64,000 bases of DNA from Ruegeria sp. HKCCD7303 (GCF_013111185.1 NZ_WVRE01000002.1:62001-126000); one strand, 5' to 3'. Counted from the first letter of the stretch, positions 9,026-17,531 are shown. Notes: generated from the sequence alone by a model not told the origin. A program made the numbers and translations.

Positions 9026-9379
9026 TCAACGACGCTCGCGGCGGTCGCCACGTTCGTCACGCTTCTGCATCTGAATCGACGGGCCGTCTTCGTGGCCGTC
9101 GACCTTGATGGTCAGAACACGCATGACATCGTCATGCAGGCGCATCAGGCGTTCCATTTCCTGAACCGCACCCGAGGGGGCATCGGTCTTCAGGAAGGCA
9201 TAGTGGCCTTTGCGGTTTTTGTTGATCTTGTAGGCCATCGTCTTGACGCCCCAGTACTCGCTGTCGACGAGGCTGCCGCCATTGTCGGCCAGTACGGTGC
9301 CAAAGTGTTCGACGAGGCTTTCCGCCTGCGCGTTGGACAGGTCCTGACGCGCGATCATTACATGCTCATACAGTGGCAT
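9026..9379 (-). CDS. rpsF: 30S ribosomal protein S6
   Basis: S6 of 117 residues beginning MPLYEHVMIARQDLSNAQ. The ATG at 9379 is chosen over an upstream in-frame GTG at 9385 because AGGAG lies five nt before it and would overlap the GTG. The fold signature GVKTMAYKINKNRKGHYAF is present. The C terminus is basic (QKRDERGDRRERR). First gene of the operon; a large hairpin precedes it. Confidence 0.97.
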   Translation of the reverse strand: MPLYEHVMIARQDLSNAQAESLVEHFGTVLADNGGSLVDSEYWGVKTMAYKINKNRKGHYAFLKTDAPSGAVQEMERLMRLHDDVMRVLTIKVDGHEDGPSIQMQKRDERGDRRERR

Positions 9380-9416
9380 GTGCACTCCTGTTTATATCAA
9401 GGCGCATTTCATAGGC

Positions 9417-9487
9417 GGGGCCATCTGGTCCTTCGCGACCCTGCCACGAGAGGCTGCGCGATTCATATGACTGCGAAGGATGGCCCC
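9417..9487 (-). promoter_or_regulatory. Long hairpin in the rpsF leader, candidate ribosomal-protein autoregulatory element
   Basis: The arms are perfect: GGGGCCAT (9417-9424) pairs with ATGGCCCC (9480-9487), and CCTTCGC (9430-9436) pairs with GCGAAGG (9473-9479). A five-nt bulge (9425-9429) lies on one side only and the apical region is 36 nt. It begins 38 nt upstream of the rpsF ATG. Stem, one-sided bulge and position resemble S6:S18 leader RNAs that repress rpsF operons, but the conserved CCG in the bulge of that family is not evident, so the match is only architectural. Confidence 0.45.
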
Positions 9488-9662
9488 GTATACACGTTTG
9501 AGCGGGCGGGGCAAGCCCTGCCAGATATGCCTTTGAGACGCCGCCCAATTTCCTTTGGGGTGCCCAATTGCTGACGCTTTTCGGCTCAAAGTTGTTTTGC
9601 ATACCGGACGATACCCGGAGCCAATTTTTATTCGACAGTAACCTGACAAAAGGTGAAATGTT

Positions 9663-10181
9663 ATGACCGCGATGAACACAAACACATACCGGGAAGATGC
9701 GGCGGGATCGCGTTTTGAGCACTCGGTCCCGGTAATGATTGCCTTCGCGCCGAATTGGAAGGCGCGTCTGATCCTGGCGCGGATGGTTGGCGCTTTTCTG
9801 ATCGTATCGGCGTTTTCCATGTGGCTGATGCCGGGGTCCGTCATTGAGGCTGAAGTCTGGCCCATCAAGATGGCCGCTTCGATGCTGTTTTTGATCGTTG
9901 GTGTCAGCCTGCTGACAATCGAGGTTCTTGATCCTCGTCCTGATGCCTATTTCGACCCAATTCGCCGCGAAGTACGAGTGCTGCAGAAGAACGAGGACGG
10001 GCGTCCGCAGACTGTTTTGCGCCGCAGCTATGACTCTTTGGGTGGTGCGCGTTTTGAAGAGAATGAAGTTCATCTGTTTGACGTGGACGGAAGCTTGTTG
10101 ATGAAGCTGCCGCTTGAATCGGCGGATGTCAGCCGAGCCCTGAAAGGACAGCTGAGCAAAAGCGTAACAATTTTCGGCTGA
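9663..10181 (+). CDS. Conserved small membrane protein of unknown function
   Basis: A 172-residue protein not recognised beyond a general likeness to hypothetical roseobacter membrane proteins. A soluble N terminus of about 40 residues is followed by two adjacent hydrophobic segments, LARMVGAFLIVSAFSMWLM and KMAASMLFLIVGVSLLTIEV, then a cytoplasmic-looking C-terminal domain of about 85 residues with short beta-strand patterns (EVRVLQKNEDGRPQTVL, NEVHLFDVDGSLLMKLP). The AAAGGTG motif before 9663 supports the start. It is divergent from rpsF and followed by a palindromic terminator. Confidence 0.75.
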   Translation: MTAMNTNTYREDAAGSRFEHSVPVMIAFAPNWKARLILARMVGAFLIVSAFSMWLMPGSVIEAEVWPIKMAASMLFLIVGVSLLTIEVLDPRPDAYFDPIRREVRVLQKNEDGRPQTVLRRSYDSLGGARFEENEVHLFDVDGSLLMKLPLESADVSRALKGQLSKSVTIFG

Positions 10182-10231
10182 TATTTATTCTGTTCAAAAA
10201 GGAACAGAAATTGTTAGCCAACAGAGGTTGT

Positions 10232-10251
10232 GTGCCGCCCTAGGGCGGCAC
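10232..10251 (+). terminator. Perfect palindrome followed by T-rich tract
   Basis: GTGCCGCCC-TA-GGGCGGCAC is a perfect 20-bp palindrome followed by ATCTTGTTTTT. It lies 50 nt after the membrane-protein stop and 55 nt before the YceI start, and most simply terminates the former. Confidence 0.7.
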
Positions 10252-10306
10252 ATCTTGTTTTTGAGCAACCCCATCGGCTTGCATTCACAAAAACGCGGAG
10301 ATTGTT

Positions 10307-10879
10307 ATGAAATCCACCCTTCTTGCTGCTGCTTTGGCCGTTTCGGCGACTGCTTCGTTCGCCAGCGCTGAGAAATACGTGCTGGACCCCAGCCACAGCC
10401 AGGTTCTTTTCAGCTATGACCACCTTGGGTTTTCGACCACCTATGGCATGTTCTCGGGCTTTGAGGGCGAGATCATGTTTGATCAGGAAAACCCTGCGGC
10501 GTCCAGCGTCAGCGTTTCGATGCCAGTCATGGAGATGTTCACCGGCTGGAAGCCGCGCGAAGATCACTTTATGACCGAGGATTTCTTCGGCGCTGCCGAG
10601 GGCGATCTGATCACTTTCACTTCGACCGGTATCGAGGTGACGGGCGACGACACCGCCAACATCACCGGCGATTTGACCATGAATGGCGTCACCAAATCCG
10701 TTGTTCTGGACGCCAAGTTGAACAAAGCGGACAGCCACCCGATGGCCAACAAGCCTTGGGCCGGCTTCAACGCAACGACAACTTTGGTTCGCAGCGATTT
10801 CGATCTGGGTCAGTTTGCACCGTTTGTCGGTGACGAAGTTCAGGTTCAAATCTCGATAGAGGCCCAAAAGGCCGACTAA
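10307..10879 (+). CDS. Periplasmic YceI-family lipid-binding protein
   Basis: A 190-residue secreted lipocalin-like protein. The signal peptide is MKSTLLAAALAVSATASFASA. The mature domain starts EKYVLDPSHSQVLFSYDHLGFS, the usual YceI opening with its SxVxFxxxHLGFS pattern, and includes ITFTSTGIEVTGDDTANITG and LTMNGVTKSVVLDAKL. YceI proteins bind long isoprenoids such as polyprenyl pyrophosphates or quinones in a beta-barrel. The convergent neighbour carries a second YceI domain fused to cytochrome b561, which suggests a shared quinone or isoprenoid role; that is inference. Confidence 0.93.
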   Translation: MKSTLLAAALAVSATASFASAEKYVLDPSHSQVLFSYDHLGFSTTYGMFSGFEGEIMFDQENPAASSVSVSMPVMEMFTGWKPREDHFMTEDFFGAAEGDLITFTSTGIEVTGDDTANITGDLTMNGVTKSVVLDAKLNKADSHPMANKPWAGFNATTTLVRSDFDLGQFAPFVGDEVQVQISIEAQKAD

Positions 10880-10902
10880 AGCCCACATTGCTAAAGACAA
10901 AG

Positions 10903-10933
10903 CCGCCGGTGAGCATTTCACCGGCGGTTTTTT
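10903..10933 (+). terminator. Intrinsic terminator after the YceI gene
   Basis: CCGCCGGTGA (10903-10912) and TCACCGGCGG (10918-10927) form a perfect 10-bp stem with a 5-nt loop followed by TTTTTT. It separates the convergent YceI and cytochrome b561-YceI genes. Confidence 0.95.
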
Positions 10934-10970
10934 GTTGAACCGTCCTTATTCCGCGTGGATAGCCCTAGGA

Positions 10971-12191
10971 TCATTCCGCGCGGGTAGCTGTAAGGTCGAC
11001 GGAAACAGAGACGGCAAAACCCAGGGATTCCTCGGTGGGCTGTGACGTGCCGACATCAAATTCCAAGCGGTTCAAATCAACCGAGCCAGACATTACGGCT
11101 GTTTCACCCTCAACATCCAGCGAGAAGGGCAGCACGATATCAATCGTTTTGTCGCGAATTGTCAGGGGGCCGCGAGCTTCAAACCCGGTTTCGGTCCTGA
11201 AGAGGTCAGCAGTGAATTGAGCAGTGGGGAATTGCGCCGTATTGAAGAAATCGGCACCCATGGCCTGCTCGGTAACTGTACCAAGATTGAGCGAGCCAAT
11301 GGCAATGGTGACGACCACTGATCCCGCAGGTCCGACTTGCGCCGGGTCGTCGAATGTGATGGCCGCCGTCCAGTCTGTAAAGGAACCGGTGACGGGGCTG
11401 CCCAGTTGCGAGATCGTAATCGACAGAGTGCCTGTCTGAACTTGCCAGTCCGATTGAACCTCGGCCAGTTCGATGTCGGTGTCTCCAGCTTCCCGAGCGA
11501 ATTCACCCGTGACCCAACCGCCCGTCAAAACCATAGCCCAGACCGCCAAAGCGGCAACTGCGGGAACGAGAGAATGGTGTTGTCGCGGGGGTTCAGGCGC
11601 ATCCGAACGTCCTGGCAGCATTCTGCGCAACGTGCTGTCTTTATCGACGACATGGTGTTTCAACGCGCCAGCGATGTGCAGAACCAGAGAACCGACCAAA
11701 ACCCACATGAACAGCCAATGAAGCACGCCTGTAACCTCGGCCAGTACGTCGGACTTGGGAACAAAGGGCAAGTTTTGCCCAAAAGGCCATAGGATCGGAG
11801 CAAAGCCTTCTGTTGCGGCGTGGTGAACCCACCCGCTGAGAGGAACAAGAACCAAGGATCCATAAAGAAGCCAGTGAACGGTCTCTGCGGCGAAGGCCTC
11901 GGGCTTGTTTTCGGCATTCAAAAGGCCGGGCTTTGTTTGGGTGAGGGCCCACAGGATACGCGCCAATGCGACGAAGAACACTGCGATCCCGACTGTTTTG
12001 TGCAGCGAAAAGACGCGCGCTGCGCGGGCGATCTCGGCTTCGGTTGGTGCGGTGTCTGCGTGAAGAACCGCATATGCAAGGTTGTCTGCGACCCAGCCGA
12101 GCGGCAAGGCCGTCAGGATCAGCAGGGCTGTGAGCCAGTGAAACGTCTTTGCAACGCTTCCGTAGCTGGAAAAGGAATTGGTCGCGGCCAT
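10971..12191 (-). CDS. Cytochrome b561 fused to a YceI domain
   Basis: A 406-residue fusion. Residues about 1-235 are a bacterial cytochrome b561: four core membrane helices with candidate haem-ligating histidines H18 (KTFHWLTAL), H64 (FSLHKTVG), H106 (ETVHWLLYG) and H158 (GVLHWLFMW), plus a fifth hydrophobic helix (VAALAVWAMVLTGGWVTG) linking to the periplasm. Residues about 245-406 are a YceI domain with EVQSDWQVQTGTLSITISQL and LTIRDKTIDIVLPFSLD. Cytochrome b561 moves electrons between quinol and a periplasmic acceptor, so the fused domain may bind the quinone or isoprenoid near the haem. It is convergent with a stand-alone YceI gene and divergent from fabD. Confidence 0.92.
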   Translation of the reverse strand: MAATNSFSSYGSVAKTFHWLTALLILTALPLGWVADNLAYAVLHADTAPTEAEIARAARVFSLHKTVGIAVFFVALARILWALTQTKPGLLNAENKPEAFAAETVHWLLYGSLVLVPLSGWVHHAATEGFAPILWPFGQNLPFVPKSDVLAEVTGVLHWLFMWVLVGSLVLHIAGALKHHVVDKDSTLRRMLPGRSDAPEPPRQHHSLVPAVAALAVWAMVLTGGWVTGEFAREAGDTDIELAEVQSDWQVQTGTLSITISQLGSPVTGSFTDWTAAITFDDPAQVGPAGSVVVTIAIGSLNLGTVTEQAMGADFFNTAQFPTAQFTADLFRTETGFEARGPLTIRDKTIDIVLPFSLDVEGETAVMSGSVDLNRLEFDVGTSQPTEESLGFAVSVSVDLTATRAE

Positions 12192-12365
12192 GGGTCGTGG
12201 ACTCCGAGATTCTTGATCTTGTCCAACGTAAAGCTGACAGAATGAGACACAAGTAAGCGCGGGCGCACAGCAACAGTGCCAGAATGCAGAACGCAGGCAG
12301 CGCTTGTGCCAGACGAGCAGTCAGTTTACACCCCGCCGCAACCTAACAGCATGCATGAGGTTGCA

Positions 12366-13304
12366 ATGACACTCGCGTTCGTTTTTCCGGGGCAGGGCGC
12401 CCAGACAATCGGTATGGGCAAAGCGCTGGCCGAGGCTTACCCGGCGGCGCAAGCCATCTTTGATGAGGTGGACGACGCTCTGGGTGAGAAACTGAGCAGC
12501 CTGATCTGGGATGGCGATATCGCTGAGTTGACGCTGACACAGAATGCGCAACCCGCGTTAATGGCAACGTCAATGGCCGCAATGCGTGCCTTGGAGGCCG
12601 AGGGTGTTTCAATCAGCAAGACCGCTTTTGTGGCGGGGCACTCGCTTGGTGAATATTCCGCTTTGGCCGCTGCTGGAGCGTTATCGGTTGCCGACACCGC
12701 GCGCCTGTTGCGCACGCGCGGGCAAGCCATGCAAAGCGCCGTGCCCGTGGGTGAGGGGGCCATGGCCGCTGTTCTCGGGCTGGACCTTGAAGCGGTACGC
12801 GCCGTTGCCGAAGAGGCCGCGCAGGGCGAGGTATGTCAGGCGGCCAATGACAACGACCCAACCCAGGTTGTTGTGTCCGGTTCAAAAGCCGCCGTTGAGC
12901 GTGCTGCTGAGATCGCCAAAGAAAAAGGGGCTAAACGTGCAGTTATGTTGCCTGTAAGTGCTCCATTTCACTGTGCGCTGATGCAACCTGCTGCAGATGT
13001 AATGGCGGAAGCCCTTGCTGCAGTCGAAATTAAGGCACCTGCAGTGCCGTTGGTCGCCAATGTACGCGCTGAGGCGGTCAGCGACCCTGATTTGATCCGT
13101 CAGTTGCTTGTCGAACAAGTGACGGGCTCGGTGCGCTGGCGCGAAAGCGTGCAGTACATGGCTGCGCAGGGTGTGACCGAGACATGGGAGATTGGCGCCG
13201 GCAAAGCACTCTCTGGAATGATCCGTAAAACCGACCGTGCCATCGCCGGCAAAGCTGTGGGTGCGCCGGAAGATGTTCATAAGGCCCTTCAGGCCGAATC
13301 GTAA
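12366..13304 (+). CDS. fabD: Malonyl-CoA:ACP transacylase
   Basis: Transfers malonyl from CoA to ACP for fatty-acid synthesis. 312 residues from the ATG at 12366, which has GAGG five nt upstream; an earlier in-frame region from 12276 is not supported. The N terminus MTLAFVFPGQGAQ is standard. The catalytic Ser93 lies in AGHSLGEYSAL and the catalytic His202 in SAPFHCALM. It heads a fabD-fabG pair with a 42-nt gap, with acpP, fabF and mltG following on the same strand. The promoter must lie in the 174 nt shared with the divergent cytochrome b561 gene. Confidence 0.97.
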   Translation: MTLAFVFPGQGAQTIGMGKALAEAYPAAQAIFDEVDDALGEKLSSLIWDGDIAELTLTQNAQPALMATSMAAMRALEAEGVSISKTAFVAGHSLGEYSALAAAGALSVADTARLLRTRGQAMQSAVPVGEGAMAAVLGLDLEAVRAVAEEAAQGEVCQAANDNDPTQVVVSGSKAAVERAAEIAKEKGAKRAVMLPVSAPFHCALMQPAADVMAEALAAVEIKAPAVPLVANVRAEAVSDPDLIRQLLVEQVTGSVRWRESVQYMAAQGVTETWEIGAGKALSGMIRKTDRAIAGKAVGAPEDVHKALQAES

Positions 13305-13346
13305 GCTGAATGCGCGTCTTTGCCGACGCACCAAGAGGGAAACTGT

Positions 13347-14084
13347 ATGTTTGATTTGACAGGTAAAAACGCACTGATCACTGGTGCGTCAGGGGGCATC
13401 GGTGGTGACATTGCACGTGCACTGCACGGCGCGGGTGCAACGGTTGGGTTGTCCGGTACACGGGTCGAACCGCTGCAAGCCCTTGCTGATGAGCTTGGCG
13501 AGCGTGCACATGTACTGCCTTGTAATCTGAGTGATCCCGAAGCTGTGGAGGCGCTGCCGAAGCAAGCGGCCGAGGTGATGGGATCGGTCGACATTCTGGT
13601 CAACAACGCCGGTATAACGCGCGACAATCTGTTTATGCGTATGTCAGACGAGGAATGGCAAAGCGTCATTGACGTGAACATGACCTCGACCATGAAACTG
13701 TGTAAAGGCGTGATCCGGGGCATGATGAAGGCCCGATGGGGGCGCATCGTGAATGTCTCGTCCATCGTGGCGGCTATCGGTAATCCGGGGCAAACTAACT
13801 ACGCCGCTTCAAAGGCCGGAATGATTGGTTTTTCCAAGGCCTTGGCCCATGAAGTTGCAACGCGCGGTATCACCGTAAATGCCGTGGCGCCGGGTTTCAT
13901 CACAACGGCAATGACAGAAAAGCTGAGCGAGGATCAGAAAAAGGGTTTGTTGACCAAGGTTCCGGCGGGCCGCATGGGCGACCCCAGAGAAATTGCTGCG
14001 GCGGTTCTGTACCTCGCAAGCCCCGAAGCAGGCTATGTCACCGGAAGCACCTTGCATGTGAACGGCGGTATGGTCATGTTGTGA
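13347..14084 (+). CDS. fabG: 3-oxoacyl-ACP reductase
   Basis: NADPH-dependent short-chain dehydrogenase that reduces 3-ketoacyl-ACP. 245 residues, the FabG length. The cofactor motif is TGASGGIGG (residues 12-20), the NNAG motif is at 86-89, and the catalytic set is S139, Y152 and K156 (NYAASKAG). The C terminus YVTGSTLHVNGGMVML is typical. The ATG at 13347 follows AGAGGGA. Its position between fabD and acpP identifies it as the fatty-acid-synthesis reductase rather than another SDR. Confidence 0.97.
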   Translation: MFDLTGKNALITGASGGIGGDIARALHGAGATVGLSGTRVEPLQALADELGERAHVLPCNLSDPEAVEALPKQAAEVMGSVDILVNNAGITRDNLFMRMSDEEWQSVIDVNMTSTMKLCKGVIRGMMKARWGRIVNVSSIVAAIGNPGQTNYAASKAGMIGFSKALAHEVATRGITVNAVAPGFITTAMTEKLSEDQKKGLLTKVPAGRMGDPREIAAAVLYLASPEAGYVTGSTLHVNGGMVML

Positions 14085-14156
14085 TCGCATCAGGGGCGAG
14101 CGCGAAAGCGTTTGCCTCTTGCGTCGACTATGCTATAGGCGGCGCATCTATGCGGG

Positions 14157-14176
14157 GCCGGTCTTTCAGGTCGGCC
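14157..14176 (+). promoter_or_regulatory. Structured leader upstream of acpP
   Basis: The 208 nt between fabG and acpP contain a hairpin, GGCCG...CGGCC, near 14157-14176 and several further G/C-rich short repeats of the type CGGGCA (14216-14266). A TATAGG at 14134 is a possible -10 element. This suggests that acpP has its own promoter and a folded leader, as expected for a very highly expressed gene. Confidence 0.35.
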
Positions 14177-14292
14177 TTCTACTTTCCCGGTTTCCCGGGA
14201 CCCAAACCGCCCGAAACGGGCAAATCAAAGCCAACCCGTGCGGGCAAGGGCAGAATCGGGCAGACCGCCCTGTAAAGGAATGAGGAATAGAT

Positions 14293-14526
14293 ATGAGCGA
14301 CGTCGCAGATCGCGTTAAGAAGATCGTTGTTGAGCACCTGGGTGTTGAAGAAGATAAGGTCGTTGAAAACGCGTCCTTCATCGACGATCTGGGCGCAGAC
14401 AGCCTGGACACTGTTGAGCTGGTTATGGCCTTCGAAGAAGAGTTCGGCATCGAGATCCCCGATGACGCAGCCGAAACCATTCAAACATTCGGCGACGCGG
14501 TTAAGTTCATCAGCGAAGCGTCCTAA
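14293..14526 (+). CDS. acpP: Acyl carrier protein
   Basis: A 77-residue acidic ACP. Ser37 in [10 protein letters not shown] is the 4'-phosphopantetheine site. The sequence [20 protein letters not shown] is the family N terminus. It carries acyl chains for fatty-acid synthesis and is also the likely acyl donor to the LuxI enzyme in this window. GGAATGAGGA precedes the ATG. Followed at once by a strong terminator. Confidence 0.99.
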   Translation: MSDVADRVKKIVVEHLGVEEDKVVENASFIDDLGADSLDTVELVMAFEEEFGIEIPDDAAETIQTFGDAVKFISEAS

Positions 14527-14547
14527 GCGTTTCTATCTGATCAAAAG

Positions 14548-14581
14548 CGGCGCTTCCGAGCAACGGAGGCGCCGTTTTTTT
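14548..14581 (+). terminator. Intrinsic terminator of acpP
   Basis: CGGCGC-t-TCCG and CGGA-g-GCGCCG form the stem, followed by seven T residues, 21 nt after the acpP stop. Confidence 0.95.
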
Positions 14582-14664
14582 GTGCCCGATCAAATTTCGG
14601 TCTTGCGTGGTCATTTTCCACTGCGCACTGTTTCCATTGAGGCAAAACTCAAAGTGGACAGGGC

Positions 14665-15204
14665 ATGATAAGATCCACTCCAATGATAAATACCGCGCGT
14701 TTGACGCTTTGCGCCATGCGCCCCGAGGATTTTGAGCGGTTCGCCGAAATCTGGCGTGACCCTTGCGTCGTTCAGAATATTGGCGGGACGCCACGGTCAC
14801 GTGGCGAAGCGTGGGATTCGTTTCTGCGAAATGCTGGGCATTGGCAAATGGCCGGATTCGGCCAGTGGGGCGTAATGCAGCAGTCAACGCGTACGCTGAT
14901 AGGGCAGGCAGGGTTCTTCTACGGCAACCGACGTATGGGGGAGGATTTTGACGGTTTCCCCGAAGCCGGTTGGATCCTAGCCCCCGAAGCTCAGGGCCAA
15001 GGGTTGGGATATGAAGCGGCCAAGGCCGCCCATGATTGGTTTGATCGGGTGATTCCCGGACCTTTGGTTGCAATGGTGAACGCGTCGAATACGTCTTCGC
15101 AGAAGCTCGCGAAAAAGCTGGGCTATGTTCTGATCCGTGAAGGGGTATATAATGAAACCCCGGTGCATTTGTTGCGGCGCAACGGACCACCCGCCCGCGC
15201 GTAA
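14665..15204 (+). CDS. GNAT-family N-acetyltransferase (RimJ/RimL-like)
   Basis: A 179-residue GNAT protein. It opens with the RimJ-type pattern INTARLTLCAMRPEDFERF, has the substrate strand EAGWILAPEAQGQGLGYEA where QGQGLG is the acetyl-CoA pyrophosphate loop, and ends with SNTSSQKLAKKLGYVLIREG, the usual final motif. A start at 14683 is equally possible. The substrate is not predictable. It sits between acpP and the HisA-like gene, apparently with its own promoter because of the acpP terminator. Confidence 0.88.
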   Translation: MIRSTPMINTARLTLCAMRPEDFERFAEIWRDPCVVQNIGGTPRSRGEAWDSFLRNAGHWQMAGFGQWGVMQQSTRTLIGQAGFFYGNRRMGEDFDGFPEAGWILAPEAQGQGLGYEAAKAAHDWFDRVIPGPLVAMVNASNTSSQKLAKKLGYVLIREGVYNETPVHLLRRNGPPARA

Positions 15205-15327
15205 TTCCGCCAGTTCGCCTATATGCCGCAAAATGGCCAAACTGTGCCGATCCCGGTAAATCGGGTTTGGAATGTGTGATCTATGCTGCCGGGGATTTTC
15301 AGAGCGATTGAGCGGAGGAGCAAGCTC

Positions 15328-16071
15328 ATGAGGATTTACCCCACGATGGAACTGCAGAACGGCCGGTGTGTCACGCTGGATAAAGGCCGTCTGGATAACG
15401 CGATGATCTGGCATGTGAATCCGGTTGAAACCGCGCGGAGCTGGGCCGAGGCAGGTGCCGAATGGATGCATCTGACTGATTTCGACGCGATTGAAGGCAA
15501 GGACACCAACGCCCAGCTGATTGAGGAAATCATTCGCGGAGCAGAGATTCCCGTGCAACTGGCCGGCGGTATGCGCACACGTGAACAGGTCGAATACTGG
15601 ATCGACAAAGGGGTGGGGCGTGTCGTTATCGGCACGTTGGCCGCGCTGGAGCCGAATCTGGTCAAAGAACTGGCCAAGCTCTATCCGGATCAGATCGTGC
15701 TGTCTGTCGACGTCTGGCAGGGATTTGTCATGACGGATGGCTGGCGTAACCAGAGCGCCTTTACACCCGAGGCATTTATTGACGCGTTTGAGGGCGTTCC
15801 GTTTGCAGCGATTGTCGTCACGGATATCGATAGCGACATGGAAGATGTAGACGCGCAGCTTGGTTTGATTTCCGGGATCGCCGGGCATTCCCGGACCCCG
15901 GTAATTGCAAGCGGAGTCGTGCGCACGGCGGACGATATATCCCGTCTGGCCTATATCCCGAACATTTCGGGCGCAATTGTCGGGCGGGCGCTGTTCCGAA
16001 AGTCGCTGGAATTGTCAGATGCTCTGGAGATGGCTAAGGCCGCACACGAGCCAGTGGCGCAGTTCCAATAA
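15328..16071 (+). CDS. HisA/HisF-family TIM-barrel protein with altered catalytic site
   Basis: A 247-residue half-barrel-repeat protein of the HisA family. Phosphate-binding and structural motifs are recognisable: QLAGGMRTREQVEYWIDKG, RVVIGTLAALEP, VIASGVVRTADDI and AIVGRALFRK. The first catalytic Asp of HisA, normally in PAIDLKDGK, is replaced by Glu8 (YPTMELQNGRCV); the second is kept as D128 (SVDVWQGF). It is therefore a paralogue, possibly with another sugar-phosphate or isomerase role, rather than the histidine-pathway HisA, and no other his gene is nearby. The ATG at 15328 is preceded by GGAGGAG. Databases may label this as hisA. Confidence 0.8.
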   Translation: MRIYPTMELQNGRCVTLDKGRLDNAMIWHVNPVETARSWAEAGAEWMHLTDFDAIEGKDTNAQLIEEIIRGAEIPVQLAGGMRTREQVEYWIDKGVGRVVIGTLAALEPNLVKELAKLYPDQIVLSVDVWQGFVMTDGWRNQSAFTPEAFIDAFEGVPFAAIVVTDIDSDMEDVDAQLGLISGIAGHSRTPVIASGVVRTADDISRLAYIPNISGAIVGRALFRKSLELSDALEMAKAAHEPVAQFQ

Positions 16072-16089
16072 GCCGAATAAACAAACCAT

Positions 16090-16123
16090 CCCGCCCTTTC
16101 TGCTGCGCGCGTGAAAGGGCGGG
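16090..16123 (+). terminator. Strong hairpin after the HisA-like gene
   Basis: CCCGCCCTTTC (16090-16100) and GAAAGGGCGGG (16113-16123) form a perfect 11-bp stem with a 12-nt loop, 18 nt after the stop. The following sequence TACTGTGTTTTCC is only partly T-rich. A second GC-rich hairpin lies near 16202-16223 before fabF. Confidence 0.75.
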
Positions 16124-16265
16124 TACTGTGTTTTCCTTAAAATACGCGTTTCTCTGGGTGATCGGCGGCAGGATGCCGGCGCGGAAATCGCCCTTGCTCT
16201 TGCCCCCGGACCCCGGGCCGGGGTATGAGCGGTTCTCATAACAGGAAGCAGGCAAGAGGCACTTC

Positions 16266-17531
16266 ATGCGCAGAGTCGTTGTAACCGGTCTTGGATTGGT
16301 CACTCCTTTGGCCAGCGGGGTCGAGGAAACATGGTCGCGGTTGCTGGACGGGGAATCCGGCGCAGGCCCCATCACGCATTTCGACGCTGAGGCAAGCGGG
16401 GTCACAACGACCTATGCCTGCGAGGTGCCGCGCGGGGATGGTACCAACGGAACGTTCAATCCTGATGATTGGATGCCGCCGAAAGAACAGCGCAAGATCG
16501 AAGACTTCATCCTGTATTCGATCGCGGCTGCGGAAATGGCCTGCAAGGACGCAAACTGGTTGCCGGAAGATGAAGAAGACCGTCTGCGAACAGGTGTTCT
16601 GATTGGTTCGGGTATTGGTGGGTTGGGCTCGATTGCCAACACCGCTAATCTGATCCGTGACAAAGGTCCGCGCCGGGTGTCGCCGTTCTTTATTCCGGGT
16701 GCTCTGATCAATCTGGCCTCGGGTCAGGTGTCGATCCGCCACGGGTTCAAAGGGCCGAACCATTCTGTTGTGACTGCCTGTTCGACTGGTGCCCATGCGA
16801 TTGGTGATGCCAGCCGTATTATCCGCGCGGGTGATGCGGACGTCATGGTTGCAGGTGGCGGCGAAGGCTGCATCTGCGAGATTGGGATTGCAGGTTTCAA
16901 TGCCTGTAAGGCGCTGTCGACGAAATATGCAGACGACCCGAAGAAAGCCAGCCGTCCCTATGACGTCGACCGCGACGGGTTCGTCATGGGCGAGGGTGCG
17001 GGCATCGTGGTGTTGGAAGACTACGAACACGCAAAAGCACGTGGAGCCAAGATTTATGCCGAAGTTCTGGGTTATGGCATGTCGGGTGATGCGTATCACA
17101 TCACCGCGCCGTCAGAGGATGGCGATGGGGCCGAACGTTCGATGAAGGCCGCGCTGCGCAGTGCCGGGCTGGAGCCGAAAGATCTGGACTATATCAACGC
17201 GCATGGCACCTCGACCATGGCGGATACGATTGAGTTGGGTGCTGTGGAACGCCTGCTGGGTGATCATGCGGCAAATGCCACAATGACATCGACAAAGTCA
17301 GCCACTGGGCACTTGCTGGGGGCTGCGGGCGCGATTGAGGCAATTTTCTCGATTCTTGCAATCCGTGATCAGGTTGCGCCGCCGACGATCAACTTGGACA
17401 ACCCGGCTGTCGAAACACCGATTGATCTGGCACCGAATGCCAAGCGCGAGCGTGAGATCAACGTGGCTCTGTCAAACTCGTTCGGGTTTGGCGGTACCAA
17501 TGCCAGCGTGATCTTTGGAAAGGTCAGCTAA
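16266..17531 (+). CDS. fabF: 3-oxoacyl-ACP synthase II (KAS II)
   Basis: Condenses malonyl-ACP with acyl-ACP in elongation. 421 residues. The catalytic Cys172 is in TACSTGAHA, His313 in NAHGTST, and Lys344 and His349 in KSATGHLLGAAG, the full KAS II triad plus Lys. The glycine-rich C terminus SNSFGFGGTNASV is present. Compared with E. coli it has a slightly longer N-terminal region (DGTNGTFNPDDWMPPKEQRK). mltG begins on the very next base after the stop, so the two are cotranscribed and probably translationally coupled. Confidence 0.98.
   Translation: MRRVVVTGLGLVTPLASGVEETWSRLLDGESGAGPITHFDAEASGVTTTYACEVPRGDGTNGTFNPDDWMPPKEQRKIEDFILYSIAAAEMACKDANWLPEDEEDRLRTGVLIGSGIGGLGSIANTANLIRDKGPRRVSPFFIPGALINLASGQVSIRHGFKGPNHSVVTACSTGAHAIGDASRIIRAGDADVMVAGGGEGCICEIGIAGFNACKALSTKYADDPKKASRPYDVDRDGFVMGEGAGIVVLEDYEHAKARGAKIYAEVLGYGMSGDAYHITAPSEDGDGAERSMKAALRSAGLEPKDLDYINAHGTSTMADTIELGAVERLLGDHAANATMTSTKSATGHLLGAAGAIEAIFSILAIRDQVAPPTINLDNPAVETPIDLAPNAKREREINVALSNSFGFGGTNASVIFGKVS

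Noticed and set aside
14081..14275. A 64-codon frame between fabG and acpP
   Set aside because: It overlaps the fabG stop, has no homologue I recognise, and its sequence is explained by the hairpin-rich acpP leader.
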